Part shown: positions 19,114-29,464 of the stretch, in pieces | Layout of the letters: each line of letters starts with the position of its first letter | Numbering within the stretch: position 1 is the stretch's first letter | NCBI GenBank assembly: GCA_033675265.1 | Contig: JAUJYZ010000215.1 | Location: 62,001-126,000 of the forward strand | DNA: 64,000 nt | Source: Actinostola sp. cb2023 | Lineage: Eukaryota; Cnidaria; Anthozoa; Actiniaria; Actinostolidae | Direction of reading: 5' to 3' | The notes under the pieces: generated by a model | The model's database searches: none | What the model saw: only the letters and a program-made list of their open reading frames with translations | What the model was told of the DNA's origin: nothing | Program-made: the position numbers and the translations under genes

Positions 19114-20363
19114 TTAATACAGAATCGCTTTCAAACTGCTGCCTTGAATTTCCATCAAAGCATCGGCAATGACAAACATATAGCATGTTATAGTTCCTGA
19201 TCCGCCAACTTTCCTCTTCATTTCTAGTTTAACGCCATCTTTTGTGCTATTCAACAACAAACCGTTTCCATGAATTTTATTATCGGCAAAGGTCCTCAAA
19301 TCAATCCATAGGGCGAATTTATCTGAATAAAAGTCTTTAGGCGTGATATTATCAGTCTCACCAAATCTTGATCTAATCGAGGTCCAAAAATCTGTTGGTT
19401 GCATACCTTTACTGAATAGTTTATTCGGCATTCCGTCAACGTTGATATTGACTTGTGTGATATGAGGAGATACAAACTTTTCACTATCTCTAGCACCTAC
19501 AGCATAACGCCTCAGTAAATAGCATTAAAATACCACTCATCGACCGCCGGGGAATGTTGACATGTTCGTTAATCACACTGTCAGTGGCTTTATTAATCGT
19601 GAATGTCTTATGGAGAAGAATGTTCTCATAATAAAACCCTTTACCTATTTGATAGGCTGATAGGGCTTCGCGTGCAAGATAATCACTAGCAATACACTCA
19701 TATTCAAGCTCGATATTTGAAAGACTGTAAGTGTATGCCTTAGTTGTATCAGATGTTATTGTAACTTCTTTGCTTTGTGGAAGTGTAATCTCAAACGTTA
19801 GATTCTGAGAGAGTGCTTTTGCATAGAAACTGCCATGGTCGTCTAAAATAGGGTGATTGATTGGCATTCGGTATCTATCCCCATAAACAGCTGCCAGAGC
19901 TACCTCGTTTGCATCTGTAGACACTTTATCACCTGCAGCTGTTCGTAGTTTTCGCATATTAGCCGATGAAATACCCTCGCGCAACATATTCTCCCGTTCT
20001 CTTTTCGATAAATAGAGATCATTATAGGTTTCAAACAGATCGATACGATGTGTGTCTTGAAGAGTCTCTCCCCACCATACAAAACTCTCATATGAGATTT
20101 TTTAGAGCTCTACTTAAATTATTAATAATTGTGTTATTAACATGTCCTGCAGTAGCTAAAGTTAATTTAAAGATCAGTGCAATAGATCCAGGCACATACA
20201 CCACATTTTCTGTTAACTTTGGAATGTGGATATAAAGGGTTTCTCCAGGATTGGCCGAGCTTGGATTAAAAGTCACACGATGAACAGTTTTTTCAGCTTT
20301 CAAACCATAAGGCTGTTTGTAGTCTCGATTTACATCTAATATTTCCGGAATAGATTGAGTCAT
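19114..20363 (-). pseudogene. Major capsid protein gene broken by two frame changes
   Basis: The start ATG at 20363 follows ACATTATAT and the final stop is at 19114. Three open pieces follow one another in different frames: 20363-20088, about 20090-19490, and about 19497-19114. The breaks are near 20090 and 19490. The pieces contain TFNPSSANPGETLYIHIPKL, YRMPINHPILDDHGSFYAKA and MQPTDFWTSIRSRFG. The total of about 415 codons and the beta-rich composition fit a double-jelly-roll capsid protein, and the position next to the packaging ATPase supports it. Family assignment is by context and pattern. The breaks make this copy unable to form capsids. Confidence 0.65.
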
Positions 20364-20368
20364 ATATA
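20364..20368. promoter_or_regulatory. 5-bp divergent start region, capsid/integrase
   Basis: The sequence CAT-ATATA-ATG places the capsid start codon (minus strand) and the integrase start codon (plus strand) only 5 bp apart. Both have the ATAT context directly before the ATG. Confidence 0.65.
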
Positions 20369-21181
20369 ATGTACAAGAAACTTTCAAAAATATACTATTC
20401 AGCTGTTGGATATTGGAAAGGCTATGACGCTATCAATAAATTAGCAGATGCTGCAAATATAGCTGATAAAAATGTTGTAAAGAATTGGTTAGAAAAACAA
20501 GCCCTGTGGCAGATCTATTTACCACCTCCGAAATACATTCCTAGACCACATTGGAATATTTCAAAACCAAATGAAATACATCAAGCGGATCTTTTATTTC
20601 TACCACATGATATTGTTAAAAGAAAGACTTACAAATATGCTCTTGTAGTAGTTGATGTAGCTAGCAGATATGTTGATGCTGAACCTTTGACGTCTAAGTA
20701 CTCAACAGAAGTATCTAAAGCTTTTAATAAAATATATTCTAGAAAATTACAATGGCCTGAAACAATGATGGTAGATCCTTTCACTGAATTTAAGGGCGAA
20801 GTTACATCGATTATGAAAAAACATGGAAATATACAAAGATCAGAAGCTGGAAATCATAGAGCACAATCATTAGTTGAGCGTGCTAATCGAACTATTTCTG
20901 AAAAGTTATTCAGCCATCAATATGCTCAAGAAATGTTAGAAGATGGTAGATCCCGTGAATGGGTGGAAAGATTACCTGATGTCATAAAATCTATTAACAG
21001 CGGGGTAAAGAGAATTACTGGAGACACACCTAGCGAATCCATAAAGCTAAAAAAAGTGGATCAACAGAAAGAGGCTAATTATAAAAGACCTGTTGGATTA
21101 AAAGAGAAAAGATTACCAGCAGGTGTGAAAGTTAGATATTTATATTTATATTTTTTTTGTAATAATGAATGTTTCCTTTAA
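20369..21181 (+). CDS. rve-family (Polinton-type) integrase, C-terminus cut
   Basis: 270 codons. After an N-terminal helical region comes the DDE core: HQADLLFLPHD with the first aspartate near residue 74, MMVDPFTEFKGEV with the second near 132, and SLVERANRTISE with the glutamate near 170. NHRAQ precedes the glutamate. Polinton and retroviral integrases usually read D-x-G at the second aspartate; here it is D-P-F. The frame runs into AT-rich sequence after about residue 255 (VRYLYLYFFC) and the usual C-terminal chromo-like region is missing. Divergent from the capsid gene. It joins viral DNA to the host genome. Confidence 0.8.
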   Translation: MYKKLSKIYYSAVGYWKGYDAINKLADAANIADKNVVKNWLEKQALWQIYLPPPKYIPRPHWNISKPNEIHQADLLFLPHDIVKRKTYKYALVVVDVASRYVDAEPLTSKYSTEVSKAFNKIYSRKLQWPETMMVDPFTEFKGEVTSIMKKHGNIQRSEAGNHRAQSLVERANRTISEKLFSHQYAQEMLEDGRSREWVERLPDVIKSINSGVKRITGDTPSESIKLKKVDQQKEANYKRPVGLKEKRLPAGVKVRYLYLYFFCNNECFL

Positions 21182-21330
21182 ATTCTACCATTCGATCGTG
21201 ACTGCTATATTCCCCTATTGTACACAAGTGCTTACGATGATTCATGAGTATCTTGTGAACTTCACATATTATATATTTTTCTATCAATCCACTGTCGCGA
21301 TCTTTACTCATTTGATGTAAGTGATTATAA
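21182..21330. other. Right junction between provirus and Harbinger element
   Basis: No gene or terminal repeat is recognised. The Harbinger target duplication TAA is at 21328-21330, so the Harbinger insertion came after this flank and may separate the provirus from its true end beyond 27209. Confidence 0.4.
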
Positions 21331-22359
21331 GGCCCCGGTCGCACTAGAGCGAATTCTGTTTACTTAGGTCAAAATTCTGTCATCACGTATCGTAAAATAA
21401 GTGCGACCCCTACTTTCCAATGGAAATTGCCAAAATTTCGCCAATACTTCAAAGGACCCGTTGTCCTGCCTCCGAGGCCACCAAATTTTGGCAAAGCAAA
21501 CAAAAGTGAGTGTTATTTTAGCCACAAAACTGTCATTTTGTGTATGAGAATAATAAGTATTGGATATCAGTTTTCATGTTTGGCGGGAAACTGGCTCTTT
21601 GACCTCTACAGTCGGAAAGAGCCATGGCTGAACGAGGTAGTTATGGTTTTATTCCTGACCCGTACTTATACGATGGTGCACATAATTATGAGTATAATCA
21701 AGCCAGTCATTACATGAATGTCCCCTTCACAACTTATGGTGGTCCAGAGCAAAGTCGTCACAGCTTCATGTATTCTCAACAAGGTCAACCCGATGTACCA
21801 CAAAGAGATACAAACTTACCAGCTACATCTACATCTATTAACGTGGCCAAATTAAACAGCAACAATTCAAGCAATAAAAAAACAACCAAGACAAAGTACG
21901 ACACATGGACTCAAGAACAGCAAAAGCTACTGGTGCAGTTATGGGCTAACCATCACGAAAACCTCGAAAGTAAAGAGTCGCGAATCACTTGGGGGAAGAT
22001 ATGCGACGAGCTGAACGAGCGCTTTAATTTAACAAAGACCACAGAGAAGTGTGTAAAGAAAATGAAGTATTTGATCGACTGATATAAAGAAGCTAACCGT
22101 TGGAATAAAAAGCAAAGTGGAGGGTCAAAAAGGAAGAGTATTTTCTATGACGAAATCGACGAGATACTAGGCTGCCGAGATATAGTGACCTTGAACCTCG
22201 TGTCTGAAGCTGGTAGTTCAAACAGTAGTAATAATAATAGCAGTCCCGCTACACCAAACAGTGCTGGCGGATCTGATGATCTAGATGGCAACTCAGAGGC
22301 AAGCCCAGAAGAGAAAGGTGAGGGAGAATCAAAAAGAAGAAAAAATTAAGGAAAGAGAG

Positions 22360-23593
22360 AAAGAAATCTAGCAAGCGTGTTGCCAAGTACTGTACATATA
22401 CACTGTTAGATGTAGAGAGCCAGAAAGTGGTGGACTTTAAAGTCATAAGAGTCTCTCAGGTGACAAGTGCAAATGTCATGGAAATCAAAGGTTTTCGGGA
22501 AGCACTACAAAATGTTGAAGCTAATGGAGTTGAGCCATCAATCATATCTACCGATAGGCATCCTCAAATCAGAAAGGAGATGAGGGTAAATCATGTCAAC
22601 AAAGACCACCAGTTTGATCCATGGCATTTGGCGAAATCAGTTTCTAAGAAACTTGGATTGGCAGCCAAGAGGAAGGACTGCGAAAGCTTGGCAAATTGGA
22701 TACCATCTATTGTGAACCATCTGTGGTGGAGTGCCATGACATGTGACACTGATGCTGAAGTGCTAAGGGAAAAGTGGATATCAACTATTCACCATGTGGT
22801 CAACAGACACGACTGGCCTGGAAATAGGCACTACCACAAGTGTGCGCATGAACCTCTAGATGCACGACAAGAACGCAAGAAGATTTGGCTTGAACCTGGT
22901 TCCCCACCTCATAAAGCATTGGTTGCCATAGTCAAAGACAAACTGTTGATAAAGGACATAGCTCATTTATCCAAATGTGTTCACACAACATCATTAGAGG
23001 TATATCACTCAATGTACCTCAAATATTTGCCCAAGCTAACCCATTTTTCACATGAAGTGATGACCTATGGAACTATGCTTGCTTCACTTGACCACAACAA
23101 GAATGCTAATAGACAACAGGTAAGGTTTTTTCTAAATAAATTCTATATTCAATGTTGTGTAATATTATTTTCATAATTTCCTGTATATGTTTTGTATCAA
23201 ATGATATTCCCATCCCCACAATATAATAATTAAAAGGTCATGAGTGTTGAACATTACTTAATTTAATACATATCTTATTGAATATTATCAGGCAGTCTAT
23301 CAAGATGGAGAGTCCCAAGGTGAGCCACGATACAGAATATCATGGAGTAAAGTCTTAGGGATTAGGGATTTAGAGCACGCCCAGTACTTGAGAACAAAAG
23401 CTACGACTACATGAGGGAGATGGTGGCAGATGTTCTAACTCTTGCTGATAGCCAGGACTACCCAGAAGTAGTAAAGAAGGACAGAACTCACATCATGGCT
23501 CCCCAAGAAAGACCATCAAGATCACCAATAATAGAGTACATGCAAACACTGAAAGCGTGCAACATAAATAGTGCTAAATTATTATGCTATTAA
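22360..23593 (+). pseudogene. DDE-type transposase fragment (Kolobok-like, tentative)
   Basis: Exon 1 (to 23119) encodes KYCTYTLLDVESQKVV, IISTDRHPQIRKEM, HQFDPWHLAKSVSKKLGL and SLEVYHSMYLKYLPKLTHFS. A GT donor (CAACAG|GTAAGG) and an AG acceptor before 23292 define an intron. Exon 2 continues with AVYQDGESQGEPRYRISWSK and then loses frame. The STDRH and DPWHL motifs are shared by a widespread family of invertebrate and fish proteins that often carry THAP domains. The N-terminal part is missing. Confidence 0.55.
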
Positions 23594-23657
23594 ATTATAT
23601 TGTTTAATTAGTGCTATTTAGCACTAGTGCAAAATATTGCATGCTTTTAGTGTTTGT
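23541..23657. repeat. Palindromic MITE, family 2 copy B
   Basis: GCAAACACTGAAAGCGTGCA is mirrored by TTGCATGCTTTTAGTGTTTG around an AT core. It shares ACATAAATAGT and the arms with the copy at 6880-7046. It lies at the 3' end of the nested transposase fragment. Confidence 0.65.
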
Positions 23658-24073
23658 TCTCTAATAATAAAAAGTAACAATTTTTATTTTTATTCTTGAT
23701 GAAGTTGATCAACAGATTCATTCAGTATATTATTGTTTGATCATTCACATTAGTGATTCCAATTAAACCTGGACATTTGTGGGTCAAATAATACCTGTAA
23801 ATAAACCACATGCTAACTGATATATAATAATTTTTTATTATTTACAAATATGAATGTTACAATCTTTGTGAAGGGATGATATTTATTGCTAATTAATTAT
23901 ATGTACATATTTTCAAACATCACTCATTCTCATATGATGCCTATTACTAATCAGAATGTTTTTAATAAAAGCTGATTATTAATTATTTTGTCTACAATCT
24001 ATACAAAAAAATCATTTTTACATACAATAAAAAAATAAACAATAATATAGCTTCTACATAGCATACATATAAC

Positions 24074-25168
24074 TCATAAATCAAGGAAGTCTCTCCATGC
24101 TTCTTCAACTTCAATTGCCATGTCATCTTCATCATCATCATCTCCCTCTTTGTATCCAACGTACACACCATCATCCTCTGGAAATACACTTCTAATCATT
24201 GAAACTGCACATGATGGAATTACTCGGTGGATCTTTTTCCCCAACCAGCCATGAATCCACCAGGTAAACTGCCGATATGAAGCATATCTGTAAGACCTGA
24301 AGGCAAAATGAACAACAACATAAGCAAACAAATAAGATAATATGTTATCAAAATAACATATATACAGTATTTACTGATTCAACTGAATTTTTTCTTATAT
24401 TTGTAAAGTAATTGATCAATATACTGTATTGTATATGTAATCTAATATTCTATACTCAGTGCTATATAATAAATATTATTGTTATTAATCATCTCACCTG
24501 TTCCTGACGTTGTTTCGGTCTGGTAGACCAGCACTTTCTCTGTCATGGAGGCTTACCAGTGATGTCCAAAGCACATCTCGATTGAGGCATACTGCCTCAA
24601 AACTACTGTGACTTGTAACACATGGCAAATCTTTATAAAAAAATATACTACTATTAGATCCAATTGCAGTAGTTTTGGGTCAGTAAAGAGACAGAGAGTC
24701 TACTTCACATCATACAATATGCTTAGCAGGCTTTGTGCGAATATAAGCTTATATTGCTAAAAATTGTGAATTGAAGTGAATTGAATTAAAGAAGAAGCAA
24801 GTTACTCGAAGTCGAAGGTAAACAAAGTAAACGATTGAATGGTTTGTTGATCAAAAATGCTCGTTTCAAAACAACATAATAAAAGATCATCACATCACTT
24901 TAAAATTATAATTCTACAAGTTACATATAAGCTTACCTTCAATAACTGGTAATAGAAAGCGAAGTTCCTTACAGCAAACACACTCTTTCTCTGTTGGCAT
25001 AGCAGCACAGCCTCCACATTGGCACCACGATCGCTCACCTAATCGGCTGACTCTTTCGACTTGTTCTGTGGTTTCGGTGCTCGATTGTGATGATACAGGT
25101 GAGTCGAATTCTTCCTCATCTGTAGAGTATTCTGGCTCGAACTGGAATGGCTGTATTTGGTCCATTTT
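24074..25168 (-). CDS. Three-exon gene for a P2X7-like cytosolic (ballast) domain
   Basis: Exon 1 is 25168-24937 (GAAG|GTAAGC donor), exon 2 is 24650-24498 (CAG|GTGAGA donor) and exon 3 is 24296-24074. Exon 1 has an acidic Ser/Thr-rich N-terminus, then the cysteine-rich [20 protein letters not shown]. Exon 2 has [20 protein letters not shown]. Exon 3 has [20 protein letters not shown] and [13 protein letters not shown], then an acidic tail. This is the zinc-binding cytosolic domain of P2X7 receptors without the channel, a module common in transposon-associated proteins. It is minus-strand inside the nested element. All three exons are open, and a CAAGATGGCGGC site near 25297 may be its promoter. 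Confidence 0.7.
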
Positions 25169-25847
25169 CAACAAACTTTCGGCGTACAGAATGTCGACCT
25201 CTCTAGTTTACAAGGGATTGTATGTATACAAACAACCAGGCCTTCAACGCTTGCAACCGTGAAACGTCATCAACCCAGAATGCATTGCGAACCTTACAAG
25301 ATGGCGGCCCCCGCGAAATTCAAAGCTCAAAATGGCTCCTACTCGCACGCGATTTTAAAAATAACTAAAAATATTTTGGAGTTTATTTCTTCGAATTTTC
25401 AATCTAGGGTATATTACCAACATTTTAAAGGCAAGTTGTTTTAACAATCGGGGTTCCCTTTAAAGAAAGTGGGAGAGAATTTGAATAACTTTATGCGCTC
25501 CTTTACTGATATGCAGTCTCAGCAAATGGCAATGATGGGGCAATTTTTGGGTGCTATGACCCAGTTTATGAAGCCAAAGCCATCATCTCCGGAGCATAAA
25601 TAGTATCAGTTGAGTATTGTTCAGTTTAAAATGTAGAGTCATGAACCCCTGATATACATTTAACATTTGTTACAGTTTATTTCAAATATTATTATGATTT
25701 TAAAATTGTCATGCATATCCCGAATGTCGGGTCAGAACCCTAACGTGTATGATACATGAACGCCATGGAAATATTAAAAGCTAAAGAAATTGTTTTAGAA
25801 CGTCTCTAATCTCGTCTCCATCCCTCAAAACATCGTTGTTGTTAATA

Positions 25848-27042
25848 TCAGCACAGTTTGTTATCTCCATCCACATTGTTATCATCCCAGTTATCTCCCA
25901 TTCTGATGCAAAAGTTGTGTAGGACAGCACACGCTATAGCCGTTTTGATAGAAAATCTGATATCACTATCCAGGCGCTTTATTAAAATTCTCCAGCGTGA
26001 TTTTAGGCACCCAAAAGCACACTCTACTTTGACTCTCGCGCTAGATAGCTCCCGGCTCCCGGTTAAATTGTATTTCACCTCTGTCTCTCGTTGCTTCTGG
26101 GAATGGTTTTTGAAGCCATGGGGATATAGGATAAGCACTATCGCCCACTAAATATGGCCCAATTTCGTGATTGTTGACGTTTACAACTGGGCCTATAAGA
26201 ATATCTCCTTGCTCAGCTCTTTCAAATATAGTACTGTTTCGTAATATTCTCGCATCATGCATACTACCGGGATAGCCAGCGGAGAAATCTAGAAATATCA
26301 TTTTCCCGTCGACAACAGCCTGTATCACAAAGTCATGCTGCTGATATCTGCTAAAGTAATCAACTGCACTCTCTAGAGGCGAAGAAATCCGCACATGAGT
26401 ACCATCAATCGCTCCAACAATGTTTGGAAGTCTGGTTAGATCTTCAAATGTTTCTATAGATGCCGCAGTTTCTGCTATTGTTTCTGGAAAATGTATATAT
26501 TCGTCTTTGAGTTCAAACAAAGCTCCAACAACATCTTGCACAGCTTCAACCGTGGTAGATTTTCCAACATTAAATACAGGCCCAATACTGACGTATGAAT
26601 TTCCATGTGCTAGCCTATATAGTCCAAGAGCTAACACTTTTTCCGAAGGAATACAATCCCTGAATCGCGTATTCTCTCTGACTATCCGATGTCCCAGAAT
26701 GCCTACAAGGGCTTGAAATGTATTTCTTTTCATTCTCAGTTGCCGCCTGAAGTAATCACCCGGTATATTCCTATCGTGAAAGTGTATTTCAAACCATGAT
26801 TCTGCTGGACGTGGTAGAGTCCATGCCCATGGTTGGTTTCTGATACGATGACGATTCCGACGACGTCTACGACGTACAGCCAAAGAAATGCTTGTTGGTG
26901 ATGTGCCATTAAAATCACAAGAACAATGAAGGATTGTTGGAATTGAAGTTGAAAATTTAGTAGAACACCGAGAGCAACAAACATCATGAGTGGGATCCAT
27001 TTTGCCGGGTAATATGAACTGGTGATAATCGACAAGACGCAT
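25848..27042 (-). pseudogene. Harbinger DDE transposase with one frame break
   Basis: 333 codons run from 27042 to 26041, followed by a second frame to 25848. The first part has GILGHRIVRENTRFRDCIPS, then LPNIVGAIDGTHVRI with the first aspartate, and FSAGYPGSMHDARIL with the second. The second frame has ARVKVECAFGCLKSRWRIL with the catalytic glutamate. This is the DDE_Tnp_4 pattern of PIF/Harbinger. The frame change lies near 26060-26100. It cuts and pastes the element together with the Myb-like protein. Confidence 0.85.
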
Positions 27043-27508
27043 GAATGTATGTTTATGCGTGGGTGATTGACGTGTAATTATTTTTTTGTAAAACGCGTGA
27101 CTATAGTGCGACCTTGTGAAAAATTGGAATTTCCAAATATGGAATTCAAATTTTTGGAGGGAATTTCGAACCGATTTTTAGAATTGGTCTAAGTGCGACC
27201 CGGGCCTAAGCTTCAATAAATCCCACGGTATCTCTATAGTGTAAACTGGTACTATCAATAGCTCCATTTTGTATGATCTGATGAATCATGTGCACATCCA
27301 TCAAATTTTCTTGTTTTCAGAGACTGACATACGTAACGAGCTAACATTTATTGTGCCTCGCAGCAGTTGAAATGACTTTATTCCAAAACATTCCATGTTG
27401 AAATGAGAGCAGAGGACACGGTGGGCAAAAAAAGCACCCAAAACTGCTCAGGTAGATCTACTTCTACAGTTTCCATCCAATCAAAATGAAACTTGGCAAC
27501 GTTACAGT

Positions 27509-27933
27509 ACATGGCAAGACCACTATTTTATTTTTATTTAATGATTTTTGGCGGGAAAATGACGTCATGAACAGGGCAGCAAATTTTATAATTCGTAAAT
27601 GCACCGATCTGAGCATAGCAATCGAAAGGACATGTAAAATGAGAACTATAACTGAAATAATATCTGAGATATCATTATTCAATCCAGATATATGAATTTT
27701 TGAAATCTGAAATTTCCGCCATTTTGTGCTAATTTTAGTAACAAAATGGCGGATTTTAAAAATTCAAAAATTCATATATTTCGATTGAATATATTATTTC
27801 AATTATAGTTATCATTTTACATGTCCTTTCGAATGCTATGATCAGATTGGCGCATTTACGAATTTAAAAAATGTTCGCCAAAAATTATAAAAAAGAAAAG
27901 AAAAAAGAAAAATTTAGTGGTCTTGCCACGTGG
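27509..27933. repeat. ~425-bp palindromic MITE
   Basis: ATGGCAAGACCACTATTTTA is mirrored by AAATTTAGTGGTCTTGCCAC. Further in, GAAAGGACATGTAAAATGA pairs with TCATTTTACATGTCCTTTCG. The centre carries facing CCGCCATTTTG and CAAAATGGCGG. No coding capacity. Confidence 0.75.
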
Positions 27934-27959
27934 TGTTTTCACTGCGACCCCAATGCATT

Positions 27960-28860
27960 ATTTTTTGCATTTTTCAATATAGCGGACTTTGGTTGATCGT
28001 CGTGTCACGAAATTCAGGTAAGAAAAGATCCCTCGTTGTTAAAGATTAACCCACATCATGTTAAAAATAAAAAGCCTTCTTAGCAATGTTATGAAATTAT
28101 TTTGTCTAAACAGTGTATTATTTTGCATGAATTTGGATTTCAAAAATCACCTCCGTTCCAGTTATACGTGGAAAACAGCTGAAAATCTCGGATAATCTTA
28201 AATGTTCGGTGATTTTTGGCTAAGTGATTATATTCTATTTATATATCTCGTGCTAAAAATCATGAAGCGCCCCTAAGCGCCCCTTTCCTAGGGCATGAAA
28301 TCACTCATTGAAGTTCGTATAATAATGCTCGGCATTCTGTCTATTTCAGGGTCACATGTGGGTGACATGAAGAAAAGGTCACACGTTAGTAGCGGAGTAG
28401 ACTTGCTACAAGTCGTCCACTCTCTTTTTCTCCCTGCCCATAGAAAGAGAACTTGGCGAGTGCAAAGCGTGAGAATTTACGAGCGACGGAGTCGCGAGTG
28501 GGCGACTTCTTTCCCTTGCAGGGATTCGATTTCCGTTTCGCGCCAAAAATGTCGACAATTTTAACGTCACTTTTGGGGGCGGAGACAAATCAAAATATGA
28601 ATACTTATATAGGGCGGCTTTTCATTCTTTTTATTCTGTTCTAAGCTATTTACATACTTGATTGACATCTCTTCACCAAGGCGTTCTGATTGGCTGTTTG
28701 ATATAATGTATTCACCGACTGAAAAACCCGTCGGTAAAAATGGCGCGAAGCAGAGATGAAAAGTCCTCAGTTCCGCCAGATATATATAAAAAAAAAAGGG
28801 CTGATGACTTTTAGAAAAGTCTAGTAGCGGAGATACACCTGGAAAACCTGGTCCGAAAAC
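27960..28860. other. No recognisable gene
   Basis: Only unbiased short ORFs are seen. A pair of GCGCCCCT direct repeats lies near 28266-28284. Confidence 0.4.
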
Positions 28861-28861
28861 C

Positions 28862-29025
28862 CCCAAAAGAAAGGGTAATGCAAAGAAAAGTATATTTTCA
28901 GTTTGTACCAATGAAAGTACTACTAGATCAGCATGGTCTGATAAAGAAACGGCTGCTCTTATTCAGTATATTGGACTTTATTGGGAAGAGAGCCACACTG
29001 ATGGCTGGCCAACAATAAAATAAAT
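28862..29025 (+). pseudogene. SANT/Myb-like domain fragment
   Basis: The frame reads KRKGNAKKSIFSVCTNESTT and then AWSDKETAALIQYIGLYWEE and HTDGWPTIK. The W...ET..LI..I..Y pattern is a SANT/trihelix-like helix pair, as at the N-terminus of some transposon proteins. It may be the first exon of the + strand element pieces at 32070-35430; the link is inferred. Confidence 0.35.
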
Positions 29026-29304
29026 TGAGCTTTGGGGATGCTTGTGCAGCTGGAATTGCAGACACCACAGGATGTGCTCTAAGAATAGGTTTGAAAATTA
29101 TTGTTGTCATAACAAATTGTTCAAGTTTTTTTAATGTGGTCTAACTACTGCTAGTTTAGTAAAATACATGTACTACAAATTCTTACAAAAAACTAAAATG
29201 GTGGATAAAACTATACTCTAAATAAAACAAACTATGATGTAAATAAAGTAACAAATAAATGAATACTCCAGCTTCGCGTTGTTTAGAGATGACCGCTGTC
29301 CTTG

Positions 29305-29464
29305 ACAAAAGGCGCATTTGTACAGGGTTAGCCTCGATTCAGAAAACAGTCCGTGCAATTCAAAAATGTTTCTATTGTTTCATGTCAACATTTTTTCGTG
29401 TTCTTGTTGATATTTGTGAATAATTTACGCTGACTCGAGGCTAACCCTGTACAAATGCGTCTGA
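29305..29464. repeat. Short inverted repeat (~160 bp)
   Basis: GCATTTGTACAGGGTTAGCC is mirrored by GGCTAACCCTGTACAAATGC with about 100 bp between. A MITE-like element. Confidence 0.7.

Larger units (their letters stand above)
9025..21181. mobile_element. Integrated Polinton/Maverick-like (PLV-like) DNA virus
   Basis: About 15 closely packed intronless genes include the hallmark set of this virus class: an rve integrase, an A32/FtsK-type packaging ATPase, a capsid gene block and a penton-like candidate. To these are added a VLTF3-like transcription factor, a PCNA-like clamp and a BRO-N nuclease. Genes often abut or overlap and start immediately after ATAT tracts. Protein-primed PolB and adenain-like protease, normally part of Polintons, are not visible, and the integrase C-terminus looks cut. 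The copy may therefore be end-truncated, or the lineage may lack them. Terminal repeats were not found. Three genes carry frame breaks, so this copy is inactive as a virus. Confidence 0.85.
22350..25461. mobile_element. Nested TTAA-flanked element, left end deleted
   Basis: TTAA at 22346-22349 and 25462-25465 bracket this 3112-bp insert inside the Harbinger Myb gene. The right end reads, inward, AGGGAACCCCGATTGTTAAA. The left end GGAAAGAGAGAAAG does not match it and leads straight into mid-protein coding sequence, so the left terminus is probably deleted. TTAA duplications fit Kolobok or piggyBac-type elements. Kolobok is my tentative choice from the transposase fragment. Confidence 0.65.
21624..25603 (+). 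pseudogene. Harbinger Myb-like DNA-binding protein, split by insertion
   Basis: The first part, 21624-22345, has a Gln/Ser/Thr-rich N-terminus and a Myb/SANT-like trihelical domain (YDTWTQEQQKLLVQLWANHH; RITWGKICDELNERF). A TGA at 22080-22082 interrupts it where an arginine codon would be expected, and the frame then continues through RWNKKQSGGSKRKSIFYDEI to a TTAA at 22346. The C-terminus resumes after the second TTAA (25462-25465) with KVGENLNNFMRSFTDMQSQQ and ends at TAG 25601-25603. The 3.1 kb between is a nested element. In this family the protein helps import and target the transposase. Confidence 0.75.
21331..27206. mobile_element. PIF/Harbinger transposon, complete ends
   Basis: The left end is GGCCCCGGTCGCAC and the right end is GTGCGACCCGGGCC, inverted with one mismatch. 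Both are flanked by TAA (21328-21330 and 27207-27209), the 3-bp target duplication typical of PIF/Harbinger. Inside are the two expected genes, a Myb-like protein on the + strand and a DDE transposase on the - strand. A TTAA-flanked element is nested in the first gene. Both genes are broken, so it cannot move on its own. Confidence 0.9.

Noticed and set aside
8540..21330. Terminal inverted repeats of the Polinton-like element
   Set aside because: Compared both flanks by eye and found no convincing inverted match; ends left undefined.
21132..21344. Minus-strand 70-codon ORF at the provirus/Harbinger junction
   Set aside because: It spans the Harbinger target duplication and terminal repeat, so it cannot be an original gene.
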